Source: JAJFGI01 sp036397065
Lineage (GTDB): Bacteria; Pseudomonadota; Alphaproteobacteria; Kiloniellales; J153
DNA: 64,000 bases
Assembly (NCBI GenBank): GCA_036397065.1
Contig: DASWJP010000004.1
Coordinates: 1 to 64,000, forward strand
Direction of reading: 5' to 3'
How positions within the stretch are numbered: the first letter of the stretch is position 1; every line of letters begins with the position of its first letter. This document shows positions 1 through 8,033 of this stretch, piece after piece. The position numbers and the translations under genes are program-made. The notes beneath the pieces are model-generated. The model worked only from the letters and a program-made list of their open reading frames with translations. It was not told the DNA's origin and searched no databases.

Positions 1-426
1 GCCGGCGTGCGCGGCGCGCCGGCGGGCGATCTCTACATCTTCATCTCGGTCCGGGCGCACCGCCTGTTTCAGCGTAACGGCGCCGACATCCACTGCCGCA
101 TTCCGGTGCCCATGACCACGGCGGTCCTGGGCGGCACCATCGAGGTGCCGACCATCGACAGCAGCCGTGCCCGCATCACCTTGCCCTCGGGCACGCAAAG
201 CAGCCACCAGTTCCGCCTCAAGGGCAAAGGCATGCAGGTGCTGCGCTCGAAGGCGCGCGGCGACATGTACGCCGAGGTGGTGGTGGAAACCCCGGTCAAT
301 CTGACCGCACGCCAGGAAGAGCTTCTGCGCGAGTTCGAAACTGCCGGCAAGGGGCGCAAGACCAGCCCCGAATCCGAAGGCTTCTTCGCCCGCGTCAAGG
401 AATTCTGGGAAGACCTCACGGAATAG
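1..426 (+). CDS. dnaJ: Chaperone protein DnaJ, C-terminal fragment (cut by window start)
   Basis: The visible 141 codons form the last part of a DnaJ/Hsp40 substrate-binding region: a beta-rich stretch with GDLYIFISVRAHRLFQRNG, then GGTIEVPTID, FRLKGKGMQVL and GDMYAEVVVETP, which is the classical C-terminal domain II pattern. The J domain and any zinc finger lie off the left edge. DnaJ stimulates the ATPase of DnaK in cytoplasmic protein folding. dapB follows after 66 bp, as in the dnaK-dnaJ-dapB order common in alphaproteobacteria, which favours true DnaJ over a CbpA paralogue. The reading frame is open from base 1. Confidence 0.9.
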   Translation, partial: AGVRGAPAGDLYIFISVRAHRLFQRNGADIHCRIPVPMTTAVLGGTIEVPTIDSSRARITLPSGTQSSHQFRLKGKGMQVLRSKARGDMYAEVVVETPVNLTARQEELLREFETAGKGRKTSPESEGFFARVKEFWEDLTE

Positions 427-492
427 CCGGGCTCAAGCTTCCGCCTCCCGCGATGCCGTGCTAAACCGGTCGCCACGAGTGGGGACGCGGCC

Positions 493-1299
493 ATGACGGA
501 TCTGCGAATTGGGATTACCGGCTGTTCCGGGCGCATGGGGCGGATGCTGTTGCGCACCGTCGCGGGGGCGCCCGGCTGTGTGCTTGCGGGAGGGTGCGAT
601 GCCCCCGGCAGCCCGGCCTTGGGCGAGGATCTGGGCATTCTCGCCGGCCTTGGCTTCCTGGACATGAAGGCCGGTGACGACGCGGCCGGACTGTTCGCCA
701 AAAGCGACGTGGTCGTCGATTTCACCGTGCCGGCGGCCACCGTTGTCCATGCCGGGTTGGCGGCCAAGGCGAAGGTCGCCCATGTGATCGGCACCACCGG
801 ATTGGACGCGGAGCAGACCGCCGCCATCGGCCGTGCCGCGGCGAAGGCGCCCATCGTCCTGGCACCGAACATGAGCCTGGGGGTCAATGTGCTCCTGGCG
901 CTGGTCGAGCGCGCGGCCAGCGTCCTGGATGCGGACTACGACATCGAGATCGTCGAGATGCATCACCGGCACAAGGTGGATGCCCCCTCGGGCACGGCGC
1001 TGGCCCTGGGCCGGGCCGCAGCCACCGGGCGGACCGTGGATTTGAATGCGGTGGCGCAAAAGGTGCGTGACGGGATCACGGGGGCGCGCCGGCGCGGCGA
1101 CATCGGCTTTGCCACCTTGCGCGGCGGCGATGTGGCCGGCGATCACACGGTGATCTTCGCCGGCGAGGGCGAGCGCATCGAACTCGCGCACAAGGCAAGC
1201 AGCCGCGAGGTCTTCGCCCGCGGCGCCCTCAAGGCGGCCCTGTGGACCCGCGGCAAGCCGCCGGGGCTCTATTCCATGAAGGACGTGCTGGGGCTTTAG
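493..1299 (+). CDS. dapB: 4-hydroxy-tetrahydrodipicolinate reductase
   Basis: 268 aa, full family length. DapB reduces hydroxy-tetrahydrodipicolinate with NAD(P)H in the diaminopimelate/lysine pathway, supplying cytoplasmic precursor for peptidoglycan. The N-terminal dinucleotide-binding loop GITGCSGRMG is at residues 7-16. The substrate-binding and catalytic signature EMHHRHKVDAPSGTA is at about 155-169, with the conserved His pair and Lys161. The C-terminus SMKDVLGL is also typical. The ATG at 493 is the first good start and gives the expected N-terminus. The next gene is convergent and ends 8 bp downstream. Confidence 0.97.
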   Translation: MTDLRIGITGCSGRMGRMLLRTVAGAPGCVLAGGCDAPGSPALGEDLGILAGLGFLDMKAGDDAAGLFAKSDVVVDFTVPAATVVHAGLAAKAKVAHVIGTTGLDAEQTAAIGRAAAKAPIVLAPNMSLGVNVLLALVERAASVLDADYDIEIVEMHHRHKVDAPSGTALALGRAAATGRTVDLNAVAQKVRDGITGARRRGDIGFATLRGGDVAGDHTVIFAGEGERIELAHKASSREVFARGALKAALWTRGKPPGLYSMKDVLGL

Positions 1300-1307
1300 A
1301 GACGGTC

Positions 1308-1838
1308 CTAGGCTTGGGACGGCGCGCACGGAATGCAGGCCGCGCGCGCCCGGGCCAGGGCGGCGCGCAGGGCGCGCGCCAGATCGACACGTTCCGCCGG
1401 TGTGAGAAAGCCGCCGATCTCCACCCGGCGCCCGTGCGAGCGCAGCACCAATCGGCCCTGCGCCTCCGCCGGCTCGTCCACCAGAACCTGCAGCCAATAA
1501 GGTTGGGCGCGCCAGGTATGCCTCTCGCCCCAGTGGCTCACGCGCTCGATCACCAGATCATCACGGGAGAGGCGCACAATCTCATAGGCCCGTGCTCGCC
1601 GGTAGTTGATACGAAAGGCGAGATAGATCAGAGCCACGTCGAGACCCAGGAAACCGACCACCGGCCAGGCGCCGATCAAATAAAACAACAATCCGGCGGC
1701 GAAACCGACCGTGCCGACGGCGGTCATCAGGATGAGAAAGCCGCGCTGGCTCAGGCTGCGATGCGGGCTCAGGCGGGCATCGAAGAAAAGATCGCCGCGG
1801 CCGTGCGGGCGTGCCGGTGTCATGCGCATGCGGGCCAT
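1308..1838 (-). CDS. DUF2244 family membrane protein
   Basis: 176 aa. A short basic N-terminus is followed by two closely spaced hydrophobic segments (about residues 33-52 and 56-73), then a soluble domain with ERVSHWGERHTWRAQPYWLQV and a C-terminal motif around RRVEIGGFLTPAERVDLARALRAAL. This is the layout of the DUF2244 family, small integral membrane proteins frequent in alphaproteobacteria and without an assigned function. It is convergent with dapB and divergent from nth. The ATG at 1838 is the first in frame; a second Met lies at residue 4. Confidence 0.8.
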   Translation of the reverse strand: MARMRMTPARPHGRGDLFFDARLSPHRSLSQRGFLILMTAVGTVGFAAGLLFYLIGAWPVVGFLGLDVALIYLAFRINYRRARAYEIVRLSRDDLVIERVSHWGERHTWRAQPYWLQVLVDEPAEAQGRLVLRSHGRRVEIGGFLTPAERVDLARALRAALARARAACIPCAPSQA

Positions 1839-1907
1839 CCTACACCCGCCGTCCGCAGCCCCGCAAAGCCTTGGCGGGCGGACGGACTCGCCGGTACACT
1901 CGGGCCC

Positions 1908-2582
1908 ATGAAAAAGGCCGATATCGCCCTGCTGTTCGATCGCCTGGCTGCCGCCCTGCCGGAGCCGAAAAGCGAGCTGGACTACTACAACCCGTATACC
2001 TTGCTGGTGGCTGTCGTGCTCTCGGCCCAGGCCACCGATGCGGGGGTGAACAAGGCAACACCGGCTCTGTTCAAGGCGGCCGATACGCCGGAGAAGATGC
2101 TGGCGCTGGGCGAGGGGCGAGTGAAGGAGTTCATCAAGACCATCGGCCTGTTCAACACCAAGGCCAAGAACGTCATCGCCTTGTCGCGCCTATTGGTCAG
2201 TGAGCACGGCGGCCGGGTGCCGCGCGACCGGGCCGCCCTCGAAGCCTTGCCCGGGGTCGGGCGCAAGACCGCCAATGTGGTCCTCAATGTCGCCTTCGGC
2301 GAGCCGACGATTGCCGTCGATACGCACATCTTCCGGGTGGCCAACCGCACCGGCTTGGCGCCGGGCAAGACGCCGCTGGCGGTGGAGCAAGGCTTGGAGA
2401 AAGTGGTGCCGCCGGCGCGCAAGCTGCACGCCCACCATTGGCTGATCCTGCACGGCCGCTATGTGTGCAAGGCACGCAAGCCCGACTGCGCGGTCTGTGT
2501 CATTCGCGATGTGTGCGCATTTCCCGGCAAGACGACCCTGGAAGCGCCCGCCGCCAAGCCGCGGCGAAAGAAATCAGCCTAG
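1908..2582 (+). CDS. nth: Endonuclease III (DNA glycosylase/AP lyase)
   Basis: 224 aa. Nth removes oxidised pyrimidines and nicks abasic sites in base excision repair. The helix-hairpin-helix LPGVGRKTA is at 114-122 with the catalytic Lys120, and the catalytic Asp138 lies in IAVDTH. The C-terminal [4Fe-4S] cluster ligands are C187, C194, C197 and C203, spaced C-x6-C-x2-C-x5-C as in the family. The frame stays open far upstream, but the ATG at 1908 gives the expected N-terminus and length. The 3' end overlaps the convergent lipoprotein gene by 9 bp. Confidence 0.95.
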   Translation: MKKADIALLFDRLAAALPEPKSELDYYNPYTLLVAVVLSAQATDAGVNKATPALFKAADTPEKMLALGEGRVKEFIKTIGLFNTKAKNVIALSRLLVSEHGGRVPRDRAALEALPGVGRKTANVVLNVAFGEPTIAVDTHIFRVANRTGLAPGKTPLAVEQGLEKVVPPARKLHAHHWLILHGRYVCKARKPDCAVCVIRDVCAFPGKTTLEAPAAKPRRKKSA

Positions 2583-3047
2583 AGGCCGGACCAGGCGGGC
2601 GCGCAGCAGCGTGTTCAGGCAGACGCGCGTGTCCATGCGTTGCGCCGCGCCGTCGCGCGCCTCGACATAGGTCACTTCGCGGCGGCCGGCGGTGTCATAG
2701 AAAAAGACGTCCAGAACGCACCCGTCGTTGCGGTATTGCCAGATCTCGGCAGGGGCTTCGCGGCGGATCAGCTCCGGCTCGCCCAGGATAGCGCCCAGGG
2801 CGCCCGGGCCGATGCCCATGAGCTGTTGCGGATCGTCGTTGATGACCGGCGCCGGCGGCAAGGCGGCGGTGGCCGGATCGGGGGCCGATACGGCAGGCTC
2901 CGGATCCACCGGCGGTATGGCCGCGGGCGCCGGGGCCTGACAGGCGGCCAGGGCGAACAGCAGGAATATGCCCGCACCGGTCACCCAGGACCGCGCCGGT
3001 TGCGAATGAACGAGGCGCGATGGCAGGGGTTCGGGCGGCGCGGTCAC
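2574..3047 (-). CDS. Putative lipoprotein, small secreted protein of unknown function
   Basis: 157 aa from a GTG start at 3047, chosen because TGAGGAACGC places a good Shine-Dalgarno sequence just upstream and because it begins 7 bp after the bactofilin stop. The N-terminus has a hydrophobic core (GAGIFLLFALAAC) ending in a lipobox-like LAAC at about residue 36, then a Pro/Ala-rich linker. The folded part contains EIWQYRNDGCVLDVFFYD, GRREVTYVEARDG and a second Cys, resembling small SmpA/OmlA-like envelope folds, though I do not recognise a named family. It is probably co-transcribed with the bactofilin, suggesting an envelope role. An earlier in-frame ATG at 3176 would overlap the bactofilin extensively. 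Confidence 0.7.
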   Translation of the reverse strand: MTAPPEPLPSRLVHSQPARSWVTGAGIFLLFALAACQAPAPAAIPPVDPEPAVSAPDPATAALPPAPVINDDPQQLMGIGPGALGAILGEPELIRREAPAEIWQYRNDGCVLDVFFYDTAGRREVTYVEARDGAAQRMDTRVCLNTLLRARLVRPLG

Positions 3048-3054
3048 GCGTTCC

Positions 3055-3735
3055 TCAGGCCGGGCGCAGGCCAAGACCGCCGCTCGGGCGCGTCTCCACG
3101 GATCGGACCTCTTGCGGGCCTTGCAGATCGGCGCGGCCGGTGATGCGCCCACCGCGCTCGACTTCGATCTCGGCATAGCGCACGGCGCCGCCGACCCGGC
3201 CGCTGGCGCGCACCGCCAACAGGCCGCTGACCGTGAGATCGCCGTCGAAGGTGCCGCTGACCAGGCACTCGCCGACCGCGGCGCTGCCCCGGAAGTGTCC
3301 GGATTCGGCGATTTCCAAGGTGCGTATATCGGTCAGTTCCGCCTCGACGCTGCCTTCGACCACCAGGCGTTCGCAGGCGCGGATTTCGCCGGTCAGGCGG
3401 ATGTCCCGGCCGACCACCAGGGTATGGCCCGGAATTCCCTGATCCGGACTAACTTGACCCGGAATGGCCTGGGCCGGACTCCGGCGGTGATCCGCCGGCA
3501 GGCTGCGCGGCGCGGGCCGGGCGGCGGCGGCCGGAAGTATGGGGGCTGCCGGTTTGGGGGTGGCCGGCGCGGGGGCCAGGTTCAGGGGGTCGGTGGTGCG
3601 CGCAAAGGGTTTCATGGGCGGCGTGCGGATGATCGCCGCACTCGGGGTCTCGCTACTGCCGCTGTCGGCCCTCTTGGCGGCGGCTTGCTCGAGCTGGCGG
3701 CGGGCGCTGCGCGATGAACGTTTGCCGAAAATCAT
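3055..3735 (-). CDS. Bactofilin (polymer-forming cytoskeletal protein)
   Basis: 226 aa. A long disordered Pro/Ala/Arg-rich N-terminus (about residues 1-105) precedes a right-handed beta-helix bactofilin core: VVGRDIRLTGEIRACERLVVEGSVEAE, with repeating G-x-hydrophobic turns through VGGAVRYAEIEVERGGRITG. Bactofilins polymerise without nucleotide and scaffold cell-wall enzymes or polar structures. The N-terminal arm is longer than in minimal bactofilins and could be the membrane or partner-binding part. It lies in a leftward group with an EI24-type membrane protein upstream and a putative lipoprotein 7 bp downstream. Confidence 0.88.
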   Translation of the reverse strand: MIFGKRSSRSARRQLEQAAAKRADSGSSETPSAAIIRTPPMKPFARTTDPLNLAPAPATPKPAAPILPAAAARPAPRSLPADHRRSPAQAIPGQVSPDQGIPGHTLVVGRDIRLTGEIRACERLVVEGSVEAELTDIRTLEIAESGHFRGSAAVGECLVSGTFDGDLTVSGLLAVRASGRVGGAVRYAEIEVERGGRITGRADLQGPQEVRSVETRPSGGLGLRPA

Positions 3736-3788
3736 GTTTGTCTCCCCCTCGCCGCGGGGCCGCTCGTTCTGGTGGCGGCTCCGGCGGT

Positions 3789-4529
3789 CTAACCGTTTGT
3801 CGACCCGGCGGCGGTGGCATCACGGCGCCGCAGGCCCTCGAAAACGTGGAGCATGAAGCCGGTGGCGACGATGGGCATCAGCAGATTGAGCAGTGGCACG
3901 GTCAAGAGAAAGGCAATCACCGCCCCCGCCAGCAAAACCCGCCCCCGATGGCTGTGCCGCAACCGTTTGGTCGCTGCCCCATCCAGGCGCCGCACGGCAA
4001 CCAGCTCGAAATACTCCCGGCCGAGAAGATAGCCGTTGAGCAGGTAGAAGACAAAGAGATTGAGCGGCGGGGCGAACAGCAGCAACAGGTAGACAGGCAG
4101 GAAAATCACGTTCAATGCCAAGCTGATGCCAACGAAGGCAAGAGCGCCGGCCAGCGCCTCGCCCCAAGGTTGCGCGCGGGCCGTCGACAGGCCGGGATAG
4201 TGGCGCCGCTCCACCGCCGCCGCCACCTCCTCGAGCAGGAACGACATGACCAGCACCATGACGGCGGGAAACAGGAAAAAGCTGGCGATCAGCACGGCGA
4301 AAATGCCGGCGGCGCCGAACAGCCATTCCAGCACCCCGGTCCAGAAGCCGCCGGAGCCCTGCGCCGCCAGCCAATCCGCCAGCGCCGCGCCGCTCCACGC
4401 CAGGCCCCACCAGGCCAGCATCCAGACCACGGCAAAGACCGCCAGCGCGGCGGCGACGGAGAGGGCGAACACCCGGCGAAACGCCGGATCGCCCATCTGG
4501 CGGAAGGCACGGCTGAGGGCGGTGAACAT
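3789..4529 (-). CDS. EI24 domain-containing (CysZ-like) membrane protein
   Basis: 246 aa with four to six strongly hydrophobic segments (about 20-50, 68-95, 127-165, 198-225). The central GREYFELVAVRRL and FLLPVYLLLLFAPPLNLFVFYLLNG-like region match the EI24/CysZ family, integral membrane proteins that include the sulfate permease CysZ of E. coli. Transport specificity cannot be assigned here: no cysteine-biosynthesis genes are nearby. The neighbours are a VOC protein 9 bp upstream and a bactofilin 53 bp downstream, all leftward. The ATG at 4529 starts a typical amphipathic N-terminus. Confidence 0.78.
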   Translation of the reverse strand: MFTALSRAFRQMGDPAFRRVFALSVAAALAVFAVVWMLAWWGLAWSGAALADWLAAQGSGGFWTGVLEWLFGAAGIFAVLIASFFLFPAVMVLVMSFLLEEVAAAVERRHYPGLSTARAQPWGEALAGALAFVGISLALNVIFLPVYLLLLFAPPLNLFVFYLLNGYLLGREYFELVAVRRLDGAATKRLRHSHRGRVLLAGAVIAFLLTVPLLNLLMPIVATGFMLHVFEGLRRRDATAAGSTNG

Positions 4530-4538
4530 GGGACGGCG

Positions 4539-4985
4539 TCAGGCTGCCAGGACCGAACGGTCATAGCAGACCAGCTCAACCACGTTATCCTCCGGATCCC
4601 GAACATAGAGGGAGCGCCAACCGATCCATGGATAGGTCCGGGTGGCCACCGTATGCCCGCGCGCCCGAAGAAACTCCAGGGCCGCGTCATATTCGGCCAG
4701 CGGGATGGTTAAGGCGAAATGATGCAAGGTGGTCGTTTCCGCAGCATGCCCGGACCAGGCGTGTTCGGCGCCGTTCGATGGCCAATCACGTGGAAACAAG
4801 GCCAGGATGGTGGTATGTCCGGCAAAGCCATCTGCGATGCGGAAGAAGGTCATTTGTTCCTCTGGAAAATGGCGCAGGACCGGCAGGCCGATTTCCTCCT
4901 CATAGAAAGCACGCATGGCTTTTGGATCAAGCACGCGCAACACGACCTCTCCCAAGGCGCGCACGGCGAACCCTCGTTTGGCCAT
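4539..4985 (-). CDS. VOC (glyoxalase/bleomycin resistance) family protein
   Basis: 148 aa, single VOC domain: the N-terminal beta-alpha unit LGEVVLRVLDPKAMRAFYEEEIGLPV, the central LHHFALTIPLAEYDAALEFL and the C-terminal SLYVRDPEDNVVELVCYD. The DPxxNxxEL signature supplies the usual metal-ligand Glu. VOC proteins are metal-dependent lyases, dioxygenases, isomerases or resistance proteins, and the substrate is not predictable from this sequence. It lies upstream of and close to the EI24 gene and is divergent from the PfkB kinase, with 189 bp between them that must hold both promoters. Confidence 0.85.
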   Translation of the reverse strand: MAKRGFAVRALGEVVLRVLDPKAMRAFYEEEIGLPVLRHFPEEQMTFFRIADGFAGHTTILALFPRDWPSNGAEHAWSGHAAETTTLHHFALTIPLAEYDAALEFLRARGHTVATRTYPWIGWRSLYVRDPEDNVVELVCYDRSVLAA

Positions 4986-5174
4986 CGCAACACCTCCCTC
5001 GCGGCAATCAAGTGCGGAACCGGCTGAACATGCCGCAGCCGGCCGCCGACCGCAACTCCACCCCCGCCAACAGAGGGGTGGCCCTTATTATCGCCTCCGG
5101 GCTTGCCGCAAAGCCTTGGGGGCCGTAGGGTCGCGCCGCCTTCACCTTGGCGGAACAAAAACGGACCGGAGACT

Positions 5175-6173
5175 ATGGCGGACGCTTCCCTGGACGTGGT
5201 CGGCATCGGCAATGCCATCGTCGATGTGTTCGCGCACACCGACGACGGCTTCCTGCGCACCCATGGCCTGGCCAAGGGCAGCATGACCTTGATCGATGGG
5301 GCGCGCGCCGAATCCCTCTATGCGGCCATGGGGCCGGGTGCCGAGGTTTCCGGCGGTTCCGCCGCCAATACCATGGCCGGCATCGCCGCCCTGGGTGGCC
5401 GCGGCGCCTTCATCGGCAAGGTGCGCAACGACCAGCTCGGCGGCATCTTCCGCCACGATATCCGCGCCGCCGGGGTCGCCTTCGAGACCGCCGCCGCCAC
5501 CGAGGGGCCGCCCACCGCGCGCAGCCTGATCCTGGTGACGCCGGATGCGCAACGTACCATGAACACGTTTTTGGGCGCGGCGGTCGAGCTGTCGCCCGAC
5601 GATCTGGACATCAAGGCCATCGAATCCGCCCAGGTCACCTATATGGAAGGCTATCTGTGGGACCCGCCGGCGGCCAAGCAGGCCTTTCTGGCGGCGGCGA
5701 AGCTGGCGCACGGGGCCGGGCGCAAGGTGTCGCTGACCCTCTCCGACCCGTTCTGCGTCGAGCGGCACCGCGACTCGTTCCTCGATCTGGTGCGCGGCCA
5801 CGTGGACGTGCTGTTCGCCAACGAGGTGGAAATTCGCGCCCTTTATCAAACCGACAGCTTCGATGCGGCGCTGCAGAAGGTGTGTGGCCATTGCGCGATC
5901 GCAGTCCTCACCCGCAGCGCCAAGGGCGCGGTGGTGCTCAATGGCGACGAGACCCACGTGATCGATGCCGAGCCGATCGCCCAGTTGGTCGATACCACCG
6001 GGGCCGGCGATCTTTTCGCCGCCGGATTTCTCGCTGGATTAACCCGCGGAGAAACCCTATATGACTGCGGCCGGATGGGGGCGATAGCCGCCGCCGAAGT
6101 GATCTCCCATATCGGTGCCCGCCCGGAAGCCGACTTGGCCGCCTTGGTGCGCCAACGTCTTCACGAAGCGTAA
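5175..6173 (+). CDS. PfkB family kinase (adenosine kinase-like)
   Basis: 332 aa. The ATG at 5175 has GGAG 6 bp upstream and gives the usual N-terminus (DVVGIGNAIVDVFAHTDD). The first PfkB signature SGGSAANTMAGIAALGG and the second DTTGAGDLFAAGFLAGL, with catalytic Asp in GAGD, are intact, so an ATP-dependent kinase of a ribose-bearing substrate is expected. The combination resembles the alphaproteobacterial adenosine kinase-type PfkB group, but ribokinase-like specificity cannot be excluded. typA follows after 27 bp in the same direction. Confidence 0.88.
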   Translation: MADASLDVVGIGNAIVDVFAHTDDGFLRTHGLAKGSMTLIDGARAESLYAAMGPGAEVSGGSAANTMAGIAALGGRGAFIGKVRNDQLGGIFRHDIRAAGVAFETAAATEGPPTARSLILVTPDAQRTMNTFLGAAVELSPDDLDIKAIESAQVTYMEGYLWDPPAAKQAFLAAAKLAHGAGRKVSLTLSDPFCVERHRDSFLDLVRGHVDVLFANEVEIRALYQTDSFDAALQKVCGHCAIAVLTRSAKGAVVLNGDETHVIDAEPIAQLVDTTGAGDLFAAGFLAGLTRGETLYDCGRMGAIAAAEVISHIGARPEADLAALVRQRLHEA

Positions 6174-6200
6174 AGCCATTTCCAGCCAAGGTCCCGCTCC

Positions 6201-8033
6201 ATGACCACCCCCGCGTTGCGCAACGTAGCGATCATCGCCCACGTCGATCACGGCAAGACGACGCTGGTCGACCAATTGCTGCGCCAATCCGGCACCTTCC
6301 GCGACAACCAGCAGCTCACCGAGCGGGCCATGGACAGCAATGACCTGGAGCGCGAGCGCGGCATCACCATCCTGGCCAAGTGCACCTCGGTCTTGTGGCA
6401 CGGGACGCGGATCAACATCGTCGATACTCCAGGGCACGCGGATTTCGGCGGCGAGGTGGAGCGGATTCTCTCCATGGTCGACGGCGCCCTGCTGCTGGTG
6501 GACGCGGCCGAAGGGCCCATGCCGCAGACCAAGTTCGTGACCATGAAGGCCCTGGCCCGGGGCCTGCGCCCGATCGTGGTCATCAACAAGGCGGACCGGC
6601 CCGATGCCCGGCCGTTCGAGGTGCAGAACGAGGTCTTCGATCTTTTCGCCATCCTCGGCGCCAGCGAGGCGCAGCTCGAGTTTCCCACCATCTTCGCCTC
6701 CGCCAAGGAAGGCTGGGCGGTGGCCGACTGGGATCATCCGCATGAGTCCCTCACCCCGCTGTTCGATCTGATCGTCCAGCATGTGACCCCGCCCGCCGGC
6801 GATGTGACGGCGCCATTTGCCATGCTGGCGACCACTTTGGAACTGGATCCCTATCTCGGCCGGGTTCTGACCGGGCGCATTCACGGCGGCAAGGCGCGCC
6901 TGAACATGCCGGTCAAAGCCCTGAGCCGGAGCGGCGAGGTGCTCGAGGAAGGGCGCATGAGCAAGCTGCTCGCCTTCCGCGGCCTCAAGCGCGTGCCCAT
7001 CGACGAGGCCGTGGCCGGCGATATCATCGCCATTGCCGGCCTGGCCAATGTCACCGTGGCCGATACCCTGTGCGCCCCGGAGGTGGACCAGCCCATCGCC
7101 TCCCAGCCGGTCGACCCGCCGACCTTGGCCATGACGTTTTCGGTCAACGATTCGCCCCTCGCCGGGCGCGAGGGCGACAAGGTGACCAGCCGCATGATCG
7201 GCGCCCGCCTGTTGCGCGAGGCGGAAGGCAACGTCGCCATCCGCGTGCGCGAGACCGAGGGTAAGGATGCCTTCGAGGTGGCCGGGCGCGGCGAATTGCA
7301 GTTGGGCGTGCTGGTGGAAACCATGCGCCGGGAAGGCTTCGAGCTCTCCATCAGCCGGCCGCGCGTGCTCTATCGCACCGATCCGGACACCGGTCAGCGC
7401 CTGGAGCCCATCGAAGAGGTGCAGGTCGATGTGGACGAGGAATTCGCCGGCGTGGTGGTGGAAGCGCTCGGCGTGCGCCGCGGCGAGATGACCGGCATGG
7501 CGCCCTCGGGCGGCGGCAAGGTGCGGGTGACCTTTCTGGCCCCGTCGCGCGGCCTGATCGGCTATCACGGCGAATTCATGACCGCCACCCGCGGCACCGG
7601 CATCATGAACCGGGCCTTTGCCGCCTACGCCCCCTACAAGGGGCCGATCCAGGGCCGCCGCACAGGCGTGTTGATCTCGAATGCCGACGGGCCCGCCGTG
7701 GCCTATGCCTTATGGAATTTGGAAGAGCGGGGAACCATCTTCATCAACCCCGGCGACAAGGTTTATGACGGCATGATCATCGGCGAGCACAGCCGCGGCA
7801 ACGATCTGGACGTCAATCCGCTGAAGGCCAAGCAGCTCACCAACATCCGCGCCGCCGGCAAGGACGAGGCCGTGCGCCTGACCCCGCCGCGCATCATGAG
7901 CCTGGAACAGGCCCTGGCCTATATCGCCGACGACGAGCTGGTGGAAGTCACTCCCAAGTCCATCCGCTTGCGCAAGACCCTGCTCGATCCGCATGCGCGC
8001 AAGAAGTACAGCCGGCTGAAGGATGCCGGATAA
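6201..8033 (+). CDS. typA: Ribosome-associated GTPase TypA/BipA
   Basis: 610 aa, full length. The translational GTPase G domain carries the P-loop AHVDHGKTT at 13-21, the switch I RGITI, DTPGHADFGGEVER and NKADRPDARP. EF-G-like domains and the BipA-specific C-terminal domain follow, including the YNVW-type region that here reads VAYALWNLEERG. BipA acts on the ribosome during assembly or stress, notably at low temperature. It follows the PfkB gene by 27 bp and overlaps the next gene by 11 bp, so it heads a probable operon with two transporters. Confidence 0.97.
   Translation: MTTPALRNVAIIAHVDHGKTTLVDQLLRQSGTFRDNQQLTERAMDSNDLERERGITILAKCTSVLWHGTRINIVDTPGHADFGGEVERILSMVDGALLLVDAAEGPMPQTKFVTMKALARGLRPIVVINKADRPDARPFEVQNEVFDLFAILGASEAQLEFPTIFASAKEGWAVADWDHPHESLTPLFDLIVQHVTPPAGDVTAPFAMLATTLELDPYLGRVLTGRIHGGKARLNMPVKALSRSGEVLEEGRMSKLLAFRGLKRVPIDEAVAGDIIAIAGLANVTVADTLCAPEVDQPIASQPVDPPTLAMTFSVNDSPLAGREGDKVTSRMIGARLLREAEGNVAIRVRETEGKDAFEVAGRGELQLGVLVETMRREGFELSISRPRVLYRTDPDTGQRLEPIEEVQVDVDEEFAGVVVEALGVRRGEMTGMAPSGGGKVRVTFLAPSRGLIGYHGEFMTATRGTGIMNRAFAAYAPYKGPIQGRRTGVLISNADGPAVAYALWNLEERGTIFINPGDKVYDGMIIGEHSRGNDLDVNPLKAKQLTNIRAAGKDEAVRLTPPRIMSLEQALAYIADDELVEVTPKSIRLRKTLLDPHARKKYSRLKDAG

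Noticed and set aside
1242..1907. A long upstream extension of the nth frame
   Set aside because: The extension runs antisense through the DUF2244 gene and has no similarity to endonuclease III; the ATG at 1908 gives the family N-terminus.
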